NCBI GenBank assembly: GCA_020250125.1
Contig: JADCEL010000084.1
Location: 1 to 32,251, forward strand
DNA length: 32,251 nt
Direction: 5' to 3'
Origin: Rhodobacter sp.
GTDB lineage: Bacteria; Pseudomonadota; Alphaproteobacteria; Rhodobacterales; Rhodobacteraceae
Position numbers and translations under genes: made by a program. Of this stretch, positions 7,016-16,937 are shown piece after piece (position 1 is the stretch's first letter; the number at the start of each line of letters is the position of its first letter). Under the pieces are notes generated by a model. That model searched no databases. It was not told where the DNA came from and worked only from the letters and a program-made list of their open reading frames with translations.

Positions 7016-9880
7016 CTATTCCGCCGCCATGCGCCCCGGCTTCAGCATCTGTGCAAGATAGCGCCCGGTATGGCTGGCCTCAACCTTTGCGACATCTTCC
7101 GGGGTTCCGGTGGCCACGATCCGGCCACCGCCATCGCCGCCCTCGGGGCCGATATCGATGATCCAGTCCGCCGTCTTGATGACGTCAAGGTTGTGTTCGA
7201 TCACAACCACGGTGTTGCCCTGTTCGACCAGTTCGTGCAGCACGTCCAGCAGCTTGCGCACATCCTCGAAATGCAGCCCCGTGGTGGGTTCGTCCAGGAT
7301 ATACAGGGTGCGGCCGGTGGCACGGCGGCTCAGCTCCTTTGACAGTTTCACCCGCTGCGCCTCGCCGCCCGACAGGGTCGTCGCCTGCTGGCCGACCTTG
7401 ATATAGCCAAGGCCGACCTGCACCAGCGCATCCATCTTTTCGCGAATGGCGGGCACCGCCTGAAAAAAGCCCTGCGCATCTTCAACCGTCATATCAAGAA
7501 CATCGGCTATACTTTTGTTCCTGAACTTTATTTCCAGTGTTTCGCGGTTATAGCGCGCCCCTTTGCAGGTTTCGCAGGTGACATAGACATCGGGCAGGAA
7601 ATGCATCTCGATCTTGATCAGACCGTCACCCTGGCAGGCCTCGCAGCGCCCGCCCTTGACGTTGAAGCTGAAGCGCCCCGGCTGATAGCCGCGCGCCTTG
7701 GCCTCGGGCAGGCCCGCGAACCAGTCGCGGATCGGGGTGAAGGCCCCGGTATAGGTCGCCGGGTTTGAACGCGGCGTGCGGCCGATGGCGCGCTGGTCAA
7801 TGTCGATGACCTTGTCCAGATGTTCAAACCCCTTGATGGTTTCGCAAGGTGCCGGGGTTTCGCGCGCCCCGTTCAGGCGCGTGGCGGCGGTCTTGAACAG
7901 GGTTTCGATGGTCAGGGTGGATTTTCCGCCCCCCGAAACACCGGTGACGCAGATGAACTTGCCCAGCGGGAAATCGGCGGTGACGTTCTGCAGGTTGTTT
8001 CCCGTTGCCCCCACCACCGTCACCTTCCTGCCGCTGCCCTTGCGGCGGATGCGGGGAATGGCGATTTCGCGGGCGCGCGACAGGTACTGCCCGGTCAGGC
8101 TGGCCGGATCAGCCGCCACCTGCGCCGGCGTGCCATGGCTGACCACCTGCCCGCCATGCACACCCGCGCCCGGCCCCATGTCAAAGACATAGTCCGCCTC
8201 GCGGATCGCATCCTCGTCATGTTCCACGACCAGAACGGTATTGCCCTGGTCGCGCAGGTTCTTCAGCGTGGTCAGCAGCCGGTCATTGTCGCGCTGGTGC
8301 AGGCCGATGGAAGGCTCGTCCAGCACATACAGCACCCCGGTCAGGCCGGACCCGATCTGGCTGGCCAGCCGGATGCGCTGCGATTCCCCGCCCGACAGCG
8401 TGCCGGCATTGCGCGCCAGTGTCAGGTAATTCAGCCCGACATTCACCAGAAAGCCCAGACGTTCGCGGATTTCCTTCAGGATGGCGCGGGCAATCTCGTT
8501 CTTCTGCGGCCCCAGGGTATCGGGCACCGTTCCGATCCAGGCATGGGCCTCGGCGATCGACATCTGCACGACCTGTCCCGCATTCAGCCCGGCAATCTTC
8601 ACCGCCAGCGCCTCGGGCTTCAGGCGAAAGCCGTGGCAGGCACCGCAGGGGCGGTTGTTCTGATAGCGCTCGAATTCTTCGCGCACCCAGGTGGAATCGG
8701 TTTCGCGGTAGCGGCGTTCCATATTGGGAATCACGCCTTCAAAGACGCGGGAGACCTGATAGATGCGCCCGCCTTCGTCATAGCGGAACAGGATTTCCTC
8801 TTCCCCCGATCCGAACAGGAAGACCTGATGGACATGGGCGGGCAGGTCCTTCCACTTCTTTTTGCGGTCGAAGGCGTAATGTTTCGACAGCGCCTCGATG
8901 GTCTGCAGGAAATAGGGCGATTTCGATTTGGCCCACGGGGCCAGCGCGCCCTGCCCCAGTGTCAGCTCCTGATCCGGCACCACAAGGCGTTCGTCAAAGA
9001 AAAGCTCCACCCCCAGCCCGTCGCAGACCGGGCAGGCCCCGAAGGGCGCGTTGAAGGAAAACAGGCGCGGTTCGATTTCCGGGATGGTGAAACCGCTGAC
9101 CGGGCAGGCGAACTTTTCCGAGAAGGTGGTGCGCACTGGCTCGCCCTCGCCCTCGGCCGGGGCGGTTTCCAGAATGGCGATGCCATCGGCCAGGTCCAGC
9201 GCGGTGCGGAAGCTGTCGGCAAGCCGGGTCTGGATGCCGTCCTTCACGATGATCCGGTCCACGACCACATCGATGTCATGGCGCAGCTTCTTGTCCAGAA
9301 CCGGGGCATCCTCCAGCTCATGGAAGGCCCCGTCGACCTTGACGCGCTGAAAGCCCTGCTTGCGCAGATCGAGGAATTCCTTGCGGTATTCGCCCTTGCG
9401 GTCGCGGATGATCGGGGCCAGCAGATAGGCGCGGGTGCCTTCGGGCATCGCCATCACGGCATCAACCATATCCTGCACCTGCTGCGCGGTGATCGGCAGG
9501 CCGGTAGCGGGCGAAAACGGCGTGCCGACACGGGCGAACAAAAGCCGCATGTAATCATAGATCTCGGTCACCGTACCGACGGTGGACCGGGGGTTCTTCG
9601 AGGTGGTCTTCTGTTCAATGGAAATGGCCGGCGACAGGCCCGAGATATGGTCGACATCGGGCTTGCCCATCATGTCCAGGAACTGCCGGGCATAGGCGGA
9701 CAGGGATTCCACATAGCGCCGCTGGCCTTCGGCATAGATCGTATCGAACGCCAGGCTGGACTTGCCAGAGCCGGACAGGCCGGTGATCACCACCAGCTGA
9801 TCGCGCGGGATGCTGACATCGACGCTTTTCAGATTGTGCTCGCGCGCGCCGCGCACTTCGATGAATTTCTGCTCGGCCAT
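7016..9880 (-). CDS. uvrA: Excinuclease ABC subunit A
   Basis: The damage-recognition ATPase of nucleotide excision repair, 954 residues. It has the family's two ABC modules: Walker [14 protein letters not shown] at about 34-46 and a second [15 protein letters not shown] further on, with signatures [12 protein letters not shown] and [12 protein letters not shown]. Zinc-binding Cys pairs are visible in [15 protein letters not shown] and [18 protein letters not shown]...CETCKG. I chose the ATG at 9878-9880 ([20 protein letters not shown]), which matches the family's usual N-terminus; the upstream in-frame extension crosses the promoter. A LexA box lies 68 bp upstream, so it is expected to be SOS-inducible and transcribed independently of the MFS gene upstream. 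Confidence 0.98.
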   Translation of the reverse strand: MAEQKFIEVRGAREHNLKSVDVSIPRDQLVVITGLSGSGKSSLAFDTIYAEGQRRYVESLSAYARQFLDMMGKPDVDHISGLSPAISIEQKTTSKNPRSTVGTVTEIYDYMRLLFARVGTPFSPATGLPITAQQVQDMVDAVMAMPEGTRAYLLAPIIRDRKGEYRKEFLDLRKQGFQRVKVDGAFHELEDAPVLDKKLRHDIDVVVDRIIVKDGIQTRLADSFRTALDLADGIAILETAPAEGEGEPVRTTFSEKFACPVSGFTIPEIEPRLFSFNAPFGACPVCDGLGVELFFDERLVVPDQELTLGQGALAPWAKSKSPYFLQTIEALSKHYAFDRKKKWKDLPAHVHQVFLFGSGEEEILFRYDEGGRIYQVSRVFEGVIPNMERRYRETDSTWVREEFERYQNNRPCGACHGFRLKPEALAVKIAGLNAGQVVQMSIAEAHAWIGTVPDTLGPQKNEIARAILKEIRERLGFLVNVGLNYLTLARNAGTLSGGESQRIRLASQIGSGLTGVLYVLDEPSIGLHQRDNDRLLTTLKNLRDQGNTVLVVEHDEDAIREADYVFDMGPGAGVHGGQVVSHGTPAQVAADPASLTGQYLSRAREIAIPRIRRKGSGRKVTVVGATGNNLQNVTADFPLGKFICVTGVSGGGKSTLTIETLFKTAATRLNGARETPAPCETIKGFEHLDKVIDIDQRAIGRTPRSNPATYTGAFTPIRDWFAGLPEAKARGYQPGRFSFNVKGGRCEACQGDGLIKIEMHFLPDVYVTCETCKGARYNRETLEIKFRNKSIADVLDMTVEDAQGFFQAVPAIREKMDALVQVGLGYIKVGQQATTLSGGEAQRVKLSKELSRRATGRTLYILDEPTTGLHFEDVRKLLDVLHELVEQGNTVVVIEHNLDVIKTADWIIDIGPEGGDGGGRIVATGTPEDVAKVEASHTGRYLAQMLKPGRMAAE

Positions 9881-9947
9881 GCCCAGCCCCCATAGTGCCA
9901 AGGGCAACACATAGGCCAGCGCGCCTGAGTCTCCAACCGGAATATGT

Positions 9948-9962
9948 GAACAAAGAATGAAC
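9948..9962 (-). promoter_or_regulatory. LexA (SOS) box of uvrA
   Basis: GAAC-AAAGAAT-GAAC on the plus strand (GTTC-N7-GTTC read toward uvrA) is an exact match to the alphaproteobacterial LexA operator GAAC-N7-GAAC. It lies 68 bp upstream of the uvrA start codon, in the gap between the MFS gene stop and uvrA, where an SOS operator is expected. Operator function is inferred from sequence and position. Confidence 0.85.
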
Positions 9963-9997
9963 GCCGGCAAGTTTATGGGCAGATGCCCAAGGCGGCA

Positions 9998-11158
9998 TCA
10001 GCCGCGCCGGCGACGCCTTGCCTGAAGGCTGTGCAGGACGATCCCGCCAAGGCACAGCGGCACGGCAAAGCCCACCACACCCGCCGCGCCAGATCCGGCG
10101 ATCAGCGCAGCAAGCAGTGGCGTGCCGGTGGTGGTGCCCAGATTGCCCAGCTGCGCCACCGCCCCCGCTGCCAGCGACCGGTCGCCTGCGCTGGCATTGA
10201 GTTGCGGAATGGCGGAAAACGACGCGCCCTGCACAATGCCCAGTGCCGCCGCCAGCAACAGCGCTGCGGCCAGCCGCAGCAGCGGCAGGTCCCAGCCCAG
10301 CCCCATGATCAGCGCGGCCAGCAGCGCCAGCGCAAAGCCCGCCTGCACCAGATGAACGGCGCTGACATGCGCCAGCAGCCAGACGCCCAGCGTCAGCGAT
10401 ACGGCGATGCTGACCAGCGGCATCGCCGTGGCGGCCAGCGCCCGGTCTGCCCCCAGCATCGGCGGCAGCAGCGTCAGCAGCGCGACATACAGGATGGTGT
10501 AAAAGAAAAACCCCGTCGCCGGCGCGGCAATGCGGGGTGAGCGGTAGATGATGCCATGCTGGCGGATCACACCGGCCAGCGTCAGCGGCGGCAGGTCCGC
10601 CGGGGCAAGGCGCGGCAGCAGCGCGGCCAGCAGCGCCGCGATGGCCAGCAGATACCCGGCATGGGCCAGAAACAGCGCCCTTACCCCCTGCCAGTCCGCC
10701 AGCCACGGCCCGATCACCGCCAGCCCGGCAAAGGACAGGCCAAAGAAGCTGGACCACAGCGTCATCGCCAGCCCCTGATGCCGCTGCGGCGCGGTCTGCG
10801 CGATCAGCACCGGGCCTGCCACGACAATGCCCAGATGCGACGCGCCTTCCAGAATGCGGCTGGCCATCATCACCGGATAGGGCGGCAGCAGCGCCTGAAA
10901 CGCCGACAGCGCCGCCCCCAGCAGCAGCGCCCCCAGCAGCACCCGGCGCAGCCCGATCCGCTGCCCGAAAATCCCCGCCGTCGTGCCAAAGACCAGCCCG
11001 ACCAGCCCCACCACCGACACCATGAAGGCAACGCGGCCCGGCGTGCCATAATCCGCCACCAGCAGATCAAAGATCACGCTGATCTTGCCAAACTGCGCCG
11101 CCGCGCCAAGGCCGGCTGCCCAGAGGGCGAGGATCAGGAGTGCAGGATGCCGGGTCAT
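9998..11158 (-). CDS. MFS transporter
   Basis: A 386-residue inner-membrane protein with about twelve hydrophobic segments. It carries the loop pattern of the major facilitator superfamily, for example GIFGQRIGLRRVLLGA between TM2 and TM3 (a variant of the G-x3-D-R-x-G-R-R loop) and RILEGASHLGIVVAGPVLIA in TM4. The substrate cannot be read from sequence. The start is the ATG at 11156-11158 (MTRHPALLILAL) with AAGGGG just upstream. The C-terminus ends in an Arg-rich tail. It lies upstream of uvrA on the same strand, but uvrA has its own regulatory site. Confidence 0.88.
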   Translation of the reverse strand: MTRHPALLILALWAAGLGAAAQFGKISVIFDLLVADYGTPGRVAFMVSVVGLVGLVFGTTAGIFGQRIGLRRVLLGALLLGAALSAFQALLPPYPVMMASRILEGASHLGIVVAGPVLIAQTAPQRHQGLAMTLWSSFFGLSFAGLAVIGPWLADWQGVRALFLAHAGYLLAIAALLAALLPRLAPADLPPLTLAGVIRQHGIIYRSPRIAAPATGFFFYTILYVALLTLLPPMLGADRALAATAMPLVSIAVSLTLGVWLLAHVSAVHLVQAGFALALLAALIMGLGWDLPLLRLAAALLLAAALGIVQGASFSAIPQLNASAGDRSLAAGAVAQLGNLGTTTGTPLLAALIAGSGAAGVVGFAVPLCLGGIVLHSLQARRRRRG

Positions 11159-11339
11159 GCCCCTTGGGTAGCAAAGCGGGCGGGGCTGCGCCATGGGGAA
11201 GGGCGGTCGGGGCCGGATGTCGCCCGGTCAAATGCAGCGCCCGCCCTTAGCGACCTGCCCTGTGTCGCACAGCCTTGAATTGAGCGCGGCTTTGCCGCAG
11301 GTTTGGCGAGTGTTCGATCCCCTGCGGAAGGTTCCCCCG

Positions 11340-12395
11340 ATGCACAAGCCCCTGTTGCCCACCCCGATGATGAACCGGCGGGCCCTGCTGGGGTCGCTGG
11401 GCGGGATGATGGTGGGGGGTGCGGCCATGGCCAGAAGACCTTCGGATGTCGTGTGTTCGGCCAATGCAGCGGATTACTGGGTTGAAGACAAGCTGTACTG
11501 GGTGGGCGAATCCTTTGTCTGGGCCGGTACGATGCCATGCGAAGGGTCGGTCCGCACTGCCCTGATCCGGCAGAAGCCGGGGCAGGATGCGGAAGTGATC
11601 CGGACCCTCGCCCATTATAAGATGTGCAGTACTGGCCTGGCGTTGGGTGTGCGGATGATTACTCCCGAAGGGATCGTACATGTCTATGATGCTGGTGGCG
11701 AATTCGTTCAACGCCTGATCAACCCGGACAGCAGCGCGACCAATCTGTGCCTGGTGTCGGCAGGAAGATTTGAGACAGAGCTTACGAACCGCGGCTATAC
11801 CGATATCCAAACCCTGGCTGCGGGCATTCCGCGCATGACGGATCAGGGGGCGGCGGGCCCGGTTCCCTTTCTGGTGATCCGCTGGCTGCCCGACAAGTCA
11901 ACCTCTGAACTGCTGCTGTTCAGGGGTGATGCCGAACCGCGCAGAATGACGGTTGACTTGCCCCTGGCGTCTTTCAGCCCGTTCATTTTTCCGGATTATC
12001 AAAGTGGCGGCTGGATCGCCTGGTCGGGCTCTGCCAGGAAGCTGACTGATCTGGGATATCCGGGCATGCCAGTCATACGCATTTCACCCGATTTCGACCT
12101 GAGGCTGACCTGGGTACCTGACCAGGACTGGATGAACCATCCTAGATTCTTTCCGGTCGGTGCCCGGCTGGGCGTCACGTCATCCCGCGCATCCCGGAAT
12201 GACTGGCGCTACGACGGCATCTATCTTGAAACCGACTCCGGGTGGGAGCGCCGTTTTGCCAGCGACCTTGCGCCAGGCACGCTGAGCTACAGCCCGGATG
12301 GACGGTTCATCGGCTGGCAGGAATCCGTATCCTCGGACCTGTCTTTTGAAGGCGTAAGGTTCATCCCGCGTATCGAGGATTTGGCCGGCAGCTGA
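11340..12395 (+). CDS. Exported hypothetical protein, possible beta-propeller
   Basis: I do not recognise this 351-residue protein. The N-terminus MHKPLLPTPMMNRRALLGS is followed by a Gly/Ala/Met-rich hydrophobic stretch ending AMA-RRP, which resembles a signal peptide with a twin-arginine pair (NRRALLG), so export by Tat or Sec is plausible. Near the C-terminus, LSYSPDGRFIGWQ matches the PD40/TolB-type beta-propeller repeat, and earlier W/G-rich strands (YWVEDKLYWVGESFVWAG, SGGWIAWSGSA) would fit propeller blades. Start: ATG 11340 with GCGGAAGG upstream. Codon use is visibly less GC-biased than the neighbours (more TTG, ATT, AAG/TAT-rich stretches), and it is the only plus-strand gene in a long minus-strand region, suggesting a later insertion. 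Function unknown. Confidence 0.75.
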   Translation: MHKPLLPTPMMNRRALLGSLGGMMVGGAAMARRPSDVVCSANAADYWVEDKLYWVGESFVWAGTMPCEGSVRTALIRQKPGQDAEVIRTLAHYKMCSTGLALGVRMITPEGIVHVYDAGGEFVQRLINPDSSATNLCLVSAGRFETELTNRGYTDIQTLAAGIPRMTDQGAAGPVPFLVIRWLPDKSTSELLLFRGDAEPRRMTVDLPLASFSPFIFPDYQSGGWIAWSGSARKLTDLGYPGMPVIRISPDFDLRLTWVPDQDWMNHPRFFPVGARLGVTSSRASRNDWRYDGIYLETDSGWERRFASDLAPGTLSYSPDGRFIGWQESVSSDLSFEGVRFIPRIEDLAGS

Positions 12396-12447
12396 GCAAA
12401 AGCGACGCTGCACAGTGTCGGGGCCGCAAATCGCCCGGTCAGCCCGG

Positions 12448-13845
12448 TCAGAAATGAATCACCCGCCCGTAAGCATCCAGCACCGCTTCATGCATCATCT
12501 CGCTCAGCGTCGGGTGCGGGAACACGGTTTCGATCAGTTCCGCCTCGGTCGTCTCCAGGCTGCGGCCGATGACATAGCCCTGAATCAGTTCGGTCACTTC
12601 GGCCCCCACCATATGCGCGCCCAAGAGTTCGCCGGTCTTGGCATCGAAGACGGTCTTGATGATCCCCTCCGCCTCGCCCAGCGCAATGGCCTTGCCATTG
12701 CCGATGAAGGGGAAACGGCCGACGCGGATGTCGTGCCCCGCCGCTTTCGCCTTTTCCTCGGTCAGGCCGACGCTGGCGATCTGCGGGTTGCAATAGGTGC
12801 AGCCGGCGATTGAGCCGGGCTTGATCGGGTGCGGATGGCCGCCCGCAATCAACTCGGCCACCATCACGCCTTCGTGGCTGGCCTTGTGCGCCAGCCACGG
12901 GGCGCCGGCAATGTCGCCGATGGCATACAGCCCCTCGACCCCCGTGCGGCAGAATTCATCTGTCACCACATGGGTGCGGTCGATTTTCACGCCCAGCGCC
13001 TCCAGGCCGAGGTTTTCGGTGTTGCCGACGATGCCCACGGCGGAAATCACCGTGTCAAAGGCCACAGCCTCGGTCTTGCCGCCCTGTTCGATCTGCGCCG
13101 TCACGCCCAGGCCCGGCTTGCGGTCCAGTGATTTCACACCGGCTTTCTCAAGAATCGTCATGCCCTGCTTCACGAATTGCTTCTTTGCAAAGGCAGCAAT
13201 CTCCGCGTCTTCCACCGGCAGGATGCGGTCCATCACCTCGACAACGGTCGTATCCGCCCCCAGCGTGTTGAAGAAGCTGGCGAATTCGATGCCGATGGCC
13301 CCGGACCCGATCACCAGCAGCCGCTTCGGCATCCTGACCGGCTGCAAGGCGTGGCGATAGGTCCAGACCAGATCGCCATCCGCCTCCAGCCCCGGCAATT
13401 CCCGCGCCCGCGCGCCGGTGGCCAGGATGATCACCGGGGCGGTCAACTCTTCGGCCCCTTTGTCGGTGGTCACCGTCACGCGCCCCTTGGCGGCGATGGT
13501 CGCCACGCCCATGAAGACGGTGATCCTGTTCTTCTTCATCAGGTGGCCGATGCCGCCGGAAAGCTGTTTCGCCACCCCGCGCGACCGGGCGACGACGGCG
13601 GGCAGATCATAGCCGATTCCATCCGCCTTCAGCCCGAATTCCTTTGCCCGGTGCATCAGGTGAAACACCTCGGCAGACCGCAGCATCGCCTTGGTCGGGA
13701 TACAGCCCCAGTTCAGGCAGATGCCGCCCAGGGTTTCCCGCTCGACAATCGCCACCTGCTTGCCCAGCTGCGCCGCCCGGATGGCGGCAACATAGCCGCC
13801 GGGGCCGGACCCGATCACGATCACGTCAAAGGATTTGGCAGCCAC
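12448..13845 (-). CDS. lpdA: Dihydrolipoyl dehydrogenase (E3)
   Basis: A flavoprotein that reoxidises dihydrolipoamide of 2-oxoacid dehydrogenase or glycine-cleavage complexes, passing electrons to NAD. It has 465 residues, the usual length. The FAD-binding GSGPGG is at about 12-17, the redox-active disulfide is in GGICLNWGCIPTKA (C43 and C48), the NAD-binding fold starts at LLVIGSGAIGIEFASFF, and the C-terminal active-site His lies in VFPHPTLSEMMHEAV. The start is GTG at 13843-13845 (VAAKSFDVIVIG), preceded by GGGGGAGGGG; this matches the typical MAAKSFDV-like N-terminus better than the longer extension. It stands apart from E1/E2 genes, so its complex cannot be told from context. Confidence 0.96.
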   Translation of the reverse strand: MAAKSFDVIVIGSGPGGYVAAIRAAQLGKQVAIVERETLGGICLNWGCIPTKAMLRSAEVFHLMHRAKEFGLKADGIGYDLPAVVARSRGVAKQLSGGIGHLMKKNRITVFMGVATIAAKGRVTVTTDKGAEELTAPVIILATGARARELPGLEADGDLVWTYRHALQPVRMPKRLLVIGSGAIGIEFASFFNTLGADTTVVEVMDRILPVEDAEIAAFAKKQFVKQGMTILEKAGVKSLDRKPGLGVTAQIEQGGKTEAVAFDTVISAVGIVGNTENLGLEALGVKIDRTHVVTDEFCRTGVEGLYAIGDIAGAPWLAHKASHEGVMVAELIAGGHPHPIKPGSIAGCTYCNPQIASVGLTEEKAKAAGHDIRVGRFPFIGNGKAIALGEAEGIIKTVFDAKTGELLGAHMVGAEVTELIQGYVIGRSLETTEAELIETVFPHPTLSEMMHEAVLDAYGRVIHF

Positions 13846-13928
13846 GGTCCCCTCCCCCGGAAAACGGTTTACCGGTAAACCATTCTGCGCGCCCCGGCAA
13901 CAAACGGCCCGGTCATGGCGCAATGCGC

Positions 13929-14513
13929 CTAGTGCATGGCTTCGGCCTTCAGCCTTTGCACCACGGCACCATAGCCGCCCTCGGCAAGAAATGCCTCTTC
14001 CCCGGCGGCAGAGGTGCGGCCCAGCGCGGCATTGCGGAACGGAAAGCGCCCGAAGCGGCGGATGATCTCGCGGTGCGCGCGGGCGTGCAGCAGGGTTTCC
14101 GCCCCGCTTTCCGGCAGGCGTTCCTCAATCAGCGCCACCGCCCGGTCCTGATCCGCCAGCACTTCGCTGTGTTCAAAGGGCAGGTAGAAGAACTGCCGGT
14201 CCGGTTCCGGTGCGCCGAGGTCCCAGCCCGCATCGACCGCCCGCTTTGCCGCAGCCAAAGCCCGCGCATCGGTGGCAAAGGCCAGCGCCGTACCCCGGTG
14301 CATGTTGCGCGGCAACTGGTCGGTCACAATCAGATAGGCCAGCGTGCCGACCGTGCCATCCACCCAATGGTCCAGCCCGCCGCCGGCCGCGGCCTGCCAC
14401 AGGTCCAGAAAGCGCAGCCGGCATTCGGCATCGATCGCCGCCCCCCCGGCATACCAGCCTTCGGGGCCAAGCTCGCCGATCCAGTAATCCAGCACCTCGA
14501 CCGGGTCCGCCAT
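13929..14513 (-). CDS. DUF924 family protein
   Basis: A 194-residue protein of the DUF924 family (TPR-like alpha-helical fold, function not established). Family hallmarks are MADPVEVLDYWIGELGPEGWY at the N-terminus, the central LAYLIVTDQLPRNMHRGTAL block with the conserved DQLPRN-(M/I)-(H/Y)RG core, the FFYLPFEHSE segment, and the C-terminal RFGRFPFRNAALGR. The start is the ATG at 14511-14513 with GGAGG upstream. It lies between an MFS transporter and lpdA on the same strand, with gaps of 85 and 83 bp. Confidence 0.92.
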   Translation of the reverse strand: MADPVEVLDYWIGELGPEGWYAGGAAIDAECRLRFLDLWQAAAGGGLDHWVDGTVGTLAYLIVTDQLPRNMHRGTALAFATDARALAAAKRAVDAGWDLGAPEPDRQFFYLPFEHSEVLADQDRAVALIEERLPESGAETLLHARAHREIIRRFGRFPFRNAALGRTSAAGEEAFLAEGGYGAVVQRLKAEAMH

Positions 14514-14598
14514 GCCGTCCTCCGCGCGTTGACACCGCCAACCCTGACAGGTCGCCTGACCCATCGCAAGACGGATGCAGCCCGCCCGGCGGACGGAC

Positions 14599-15819
14599 TC
14601 AGGCCGCGCGGTCCCGCACGGCGTCCACCGCCATGACCGAGGCAGACGGAACGATGGGGGCAAAACTGCCCCCCGCCGGTGCCGCCGGGCGGCGCGTCAT
14701 GCGCCAGCCGGCATAGGCCGCCAGCGCCCCGAACAGCAGGCCCATCAGCAGGAAGAACCCGCCCGGGCCGACCTGGGCCATCATCCAGCCGGTGACGACC
14801 GGGCCGCCAATGGCCCCCAGACCGTTGAGAAAGATCATCCCGGCACTGGCCGCCGCCATGTCTTCCCTGGTCAGGCGGTCGTTCGTATAGGCGATCAGCA
14901 GCGAATAGAGCGGGTTGATCACACCGCCCAGCACCACGGCAGAGCCGACCTGCACCGCAAAGGGCAAGGGCAGCGCAAAGGTCAGCAGCATGGCCACCGC
15001 CCCCGCAACAGACAGCCCCAGGATCAGCTTGCGCCGGTCGATCCGGTCTGACGCCCAGCCGATGGGATATTGAAACACCAGACCGCCCAGATACAGCGCG
15101 GCCACGAAGATGGTGATCTGCCTGACGCTCAGCCCCACCATCGTGCCCCAGACTGCCGCCATGCCGAACATCGCGGCAAAGATGCCGCCCGTCAGCAGCA
15201 TACCCGCGCAGCCCAGCGGAGAGATCTGGAACAGCCGGCGGAACGGCAGCGGGCGGATGGTATCGAACACCGGGGCAGGGGTGGCCGCCAGCAGGATCGG
15301 CATGAAGGCGAGCGACACCAGCACCGAGGGCAGGATGAACAGCACAAACCCCGAAGGGTCGGGGATGTTCAGCAGCGCCTGGCTGGTGATGATGCCGATC
15401 ATCTGCACGATCATGTACAGCGACATCGCCTGCCCGCGCGTCTCGTTCGTTGCGGTGTTGTTCAGCCAGCTTTCCGCCGTGACATAGACCCCGGCAAAGC
15501 AGAACCCGATCACTGCCCGCATGATCGACCAGGACAGCCAGTCGGGCACCACGGGGTACAGGACCAGAACGGCGGAAATCAGCGAACCGAGGGCGGCAAA
15601 GACCCGCACATGGCCGACCCGCCGGATCATCTCGGGTGCCATCCGCGAACCCAGCAGGAAGCCCAGGAAATAGGCCGACATGACAAAGGAAATCTCATAG
15701 GTGGAAAATCCGCCCGCCGTCCCCCGGATGCCCAGCAAAGACCCCTGCATGCCGTTGCCGACCATCAGCAGCATGACGCCCAGCAGCAGGGGCCAGGTGG
15801 TGACAAGAACCTTCAGCAT
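14599..15819 (-). CDS. MFS transporter (YcaD-like)
   Basis: A 406-residue inner-membrane transporter with about twelve hydrophobic segments. The TM4-TM5 region GFCFAGVYVTAESWLNNTAT followed by NETRGQAMSLYMIVQMIG resembles the YcaD-type MFS subgroup, in which a conserved (V/A)ESWLN stretch precedes the cytoplasmic loop. A second-half loop, GWASDRIDRRKLILG, is the repeated MFS loop motif. The substrate is unknown. The ATG at 15817-15819 has a GCGGAG site upstream. It follows queA by 49 bp on the same strand and could be cotranscribed. The C-terminal tail is hydrophilic (RPAAPAGGSFAPIVPSAS). Confidence 0.88.
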   Translation of the reverse strand: MLKVLVTTWPLLLGVMLLMVGNGMQGSLLGIRGTAGGFSTYEISFVMSAYFLGFLLGSRMAPEMIRRVGHVRVFAALGSLISAVLVLYPVVPDWLSWSIMRAVIGFCFAGVYVTAESWLNNTATNETRGQAMSLYMIVQMIGIITSQALLNIPDPSGFVLFILPSVLVSLAFMPILLAATPAPVFDTIRPLPFRRLFQISPLGCAGMLLTGGIFAAMFGMAAVWGTMVGLSVRQITIFVAALYLGGLVFQYPIGWASDRIDRRKLILGLSVAGAVAMLLTFALPLPFAVQVGSAVVLGGVINPLYSLLIAYTNDRLTREDMAAASAGMIFLNGLGAIGGPVVTGWMMAQVGPGGFFLLMGLLFGALAAYAGWRMTRRPAAPAGGSFAPIVPSASVMAVDAVRDRAA

Positions 15820-15868
15820 CCCGATCTCCGCGTCCCGTGCCCCGCAGGGCCTGCCCGGCCCCGCCGCG

Positions 15869-16933
15869 TCACGCCCCGCCCCTGTCGGGAATCAGCAGGG
15901 ACGCATCGCCATAGGAAAAGAACCGGTACCCCTGATCTATGGCATGGGCGTAAACCCGGCGCATCCTGTCTTTGCCCATCAGCGCGGAAACCAGCATCAG
16001 CAGCGTCGATTTCGGCAAGTGAAAATTGGTCATCAGTGCATCGGTGATCCGGAAGGTGTAACCGGGATAGATGAAAATGTCGGTCGTGCCCTGCCAGGCT
16101 TGCATCCGCCCGTCCGGGTCGGCGGCACTTTCGATCAGGCGCAGCGCCGTGGTGCCGACGGGAATGATCCGCCCGCCCTCTGCCCGCGTGCGGTTGATCA
16201 GCCCGGCTGCGTCTTGCGTCACCTCGCCCCATTCGGCATGCATCCGGTGGGTGGTGACATCTTCCACCGTCACCGGCAGAAAGGTTCCTGCGCCGACATG
16301 CAGCGTCACTTCCGCCAGCCGCACGCCCCGGTCCACCAGCGCGCGCAGCAAGGCCGCATCGAAGTGAAGCGAGGCGGTCGGGGCCGCCACGGCCCCGGCA
16401 TGACGCGCGAACACCGTCTGATAATCATCGGCGTCGGCAGCGTCGGGTGCCCGCCTGGCGGCGATGTAGGGCGGCAGCGGCATCAGGCCCGCCGCGCCCA
16501 GGGCCGCGTCAAAATCCTCTCCGGTCAGGTTGAAGACAAGCCGCAGGTCCGTCTTGCCCTTTTCGGCGACCACGGCGGACAGATCGGGGGAAAACACGAT
16601 CTCTTCGCCGGGCATCACCTTGCGCAAAGGCTTGGCCAGCGCGCGCCAGCCGCCCTGTGCGGACGGCTCCATCAGGGTCACTTCGATGCGCGCCGCGACC
16701 GCACCCTGTCCGGTCATCCGTCGGCGCGTGCCCGTCAGGCGGGCCGGGATCACCTTGGTGTTGTTCAGCACCAGAAGGTCGCCGGGGCGCAACACCGCCG
16801 TCAGGTCGCGCACATGCAGATCGCGGATCGTGTCCCCCGTCGCCAGCAGCAGCCGGGCGGCGGTGCGCGGGCGGGCGGGGCGCGTGGCAATCAGCGCCTC
16901 GGGCAGATCAAAGTCGAAATCCGACAGCTTCAT
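15869..16933 (-). CDS. queA: S-adenosylmethionine:tRNA ribosyltransferase-isomerase
   Basis: This enzyme transfers and isomerises the ribosyl moiety of S-adenosylmethionine onto 7-aminomethyl-7-deazaguanine in tRNA, forming epoxyqueuosine at the wobble position of Tyr/His/Asn/Asp tRNAs. The 354-residue length is typical. Family motifs include the N-terminus [36 protein letters not shown], the [10 protein letters not shown] block, and near the end [18 protein letters not shown] followed by [14 protein letters not shown]. The ATG start lies only 4 bp after the stop of the AsmA-like gene, indicating cotranscription and probable translational coupling. Confidence 0.97.
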   Translation of the reverse strand: MKLSDFDFDLPEALIATRPARPRTAARLLLATGDTIRDLHVRDLTAVLRPGDLLVLNNTKVIPARLTGTRRRMTGQGAVAARIEVTLMEPSAQGGWRALAKPLRKVMPGEEIVFSPDLSAVVAEKGKTDLRLVFNLTGEDFDAALGAAGLMPLPPYIAARRAPDAADADDYQTVFARHAGAVAAPTASLHFDAALLRALVDRGVRLAEVTLHVGAGTFLPVTVEDVTTHRMHAEWGEVTQDAAGLINRTRAEGGRIIPVGTTALRLIESAADPDGRMQAWQGTTDIFIYPGYTFRITDALMTNFHLPKSTLLMLVSALMGKDRMRRVYAHAIDQGYRFFSYGDASLLIPDRGGA

Positions 16934-16937
16934 GTCG

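Noticed and set aside
7820-9895. A 691-codon plus-strand frame opposite uvrA
   Set aside because: Antisense shadow of uvrA; composition is typical of mirror frames and no domain is visible.
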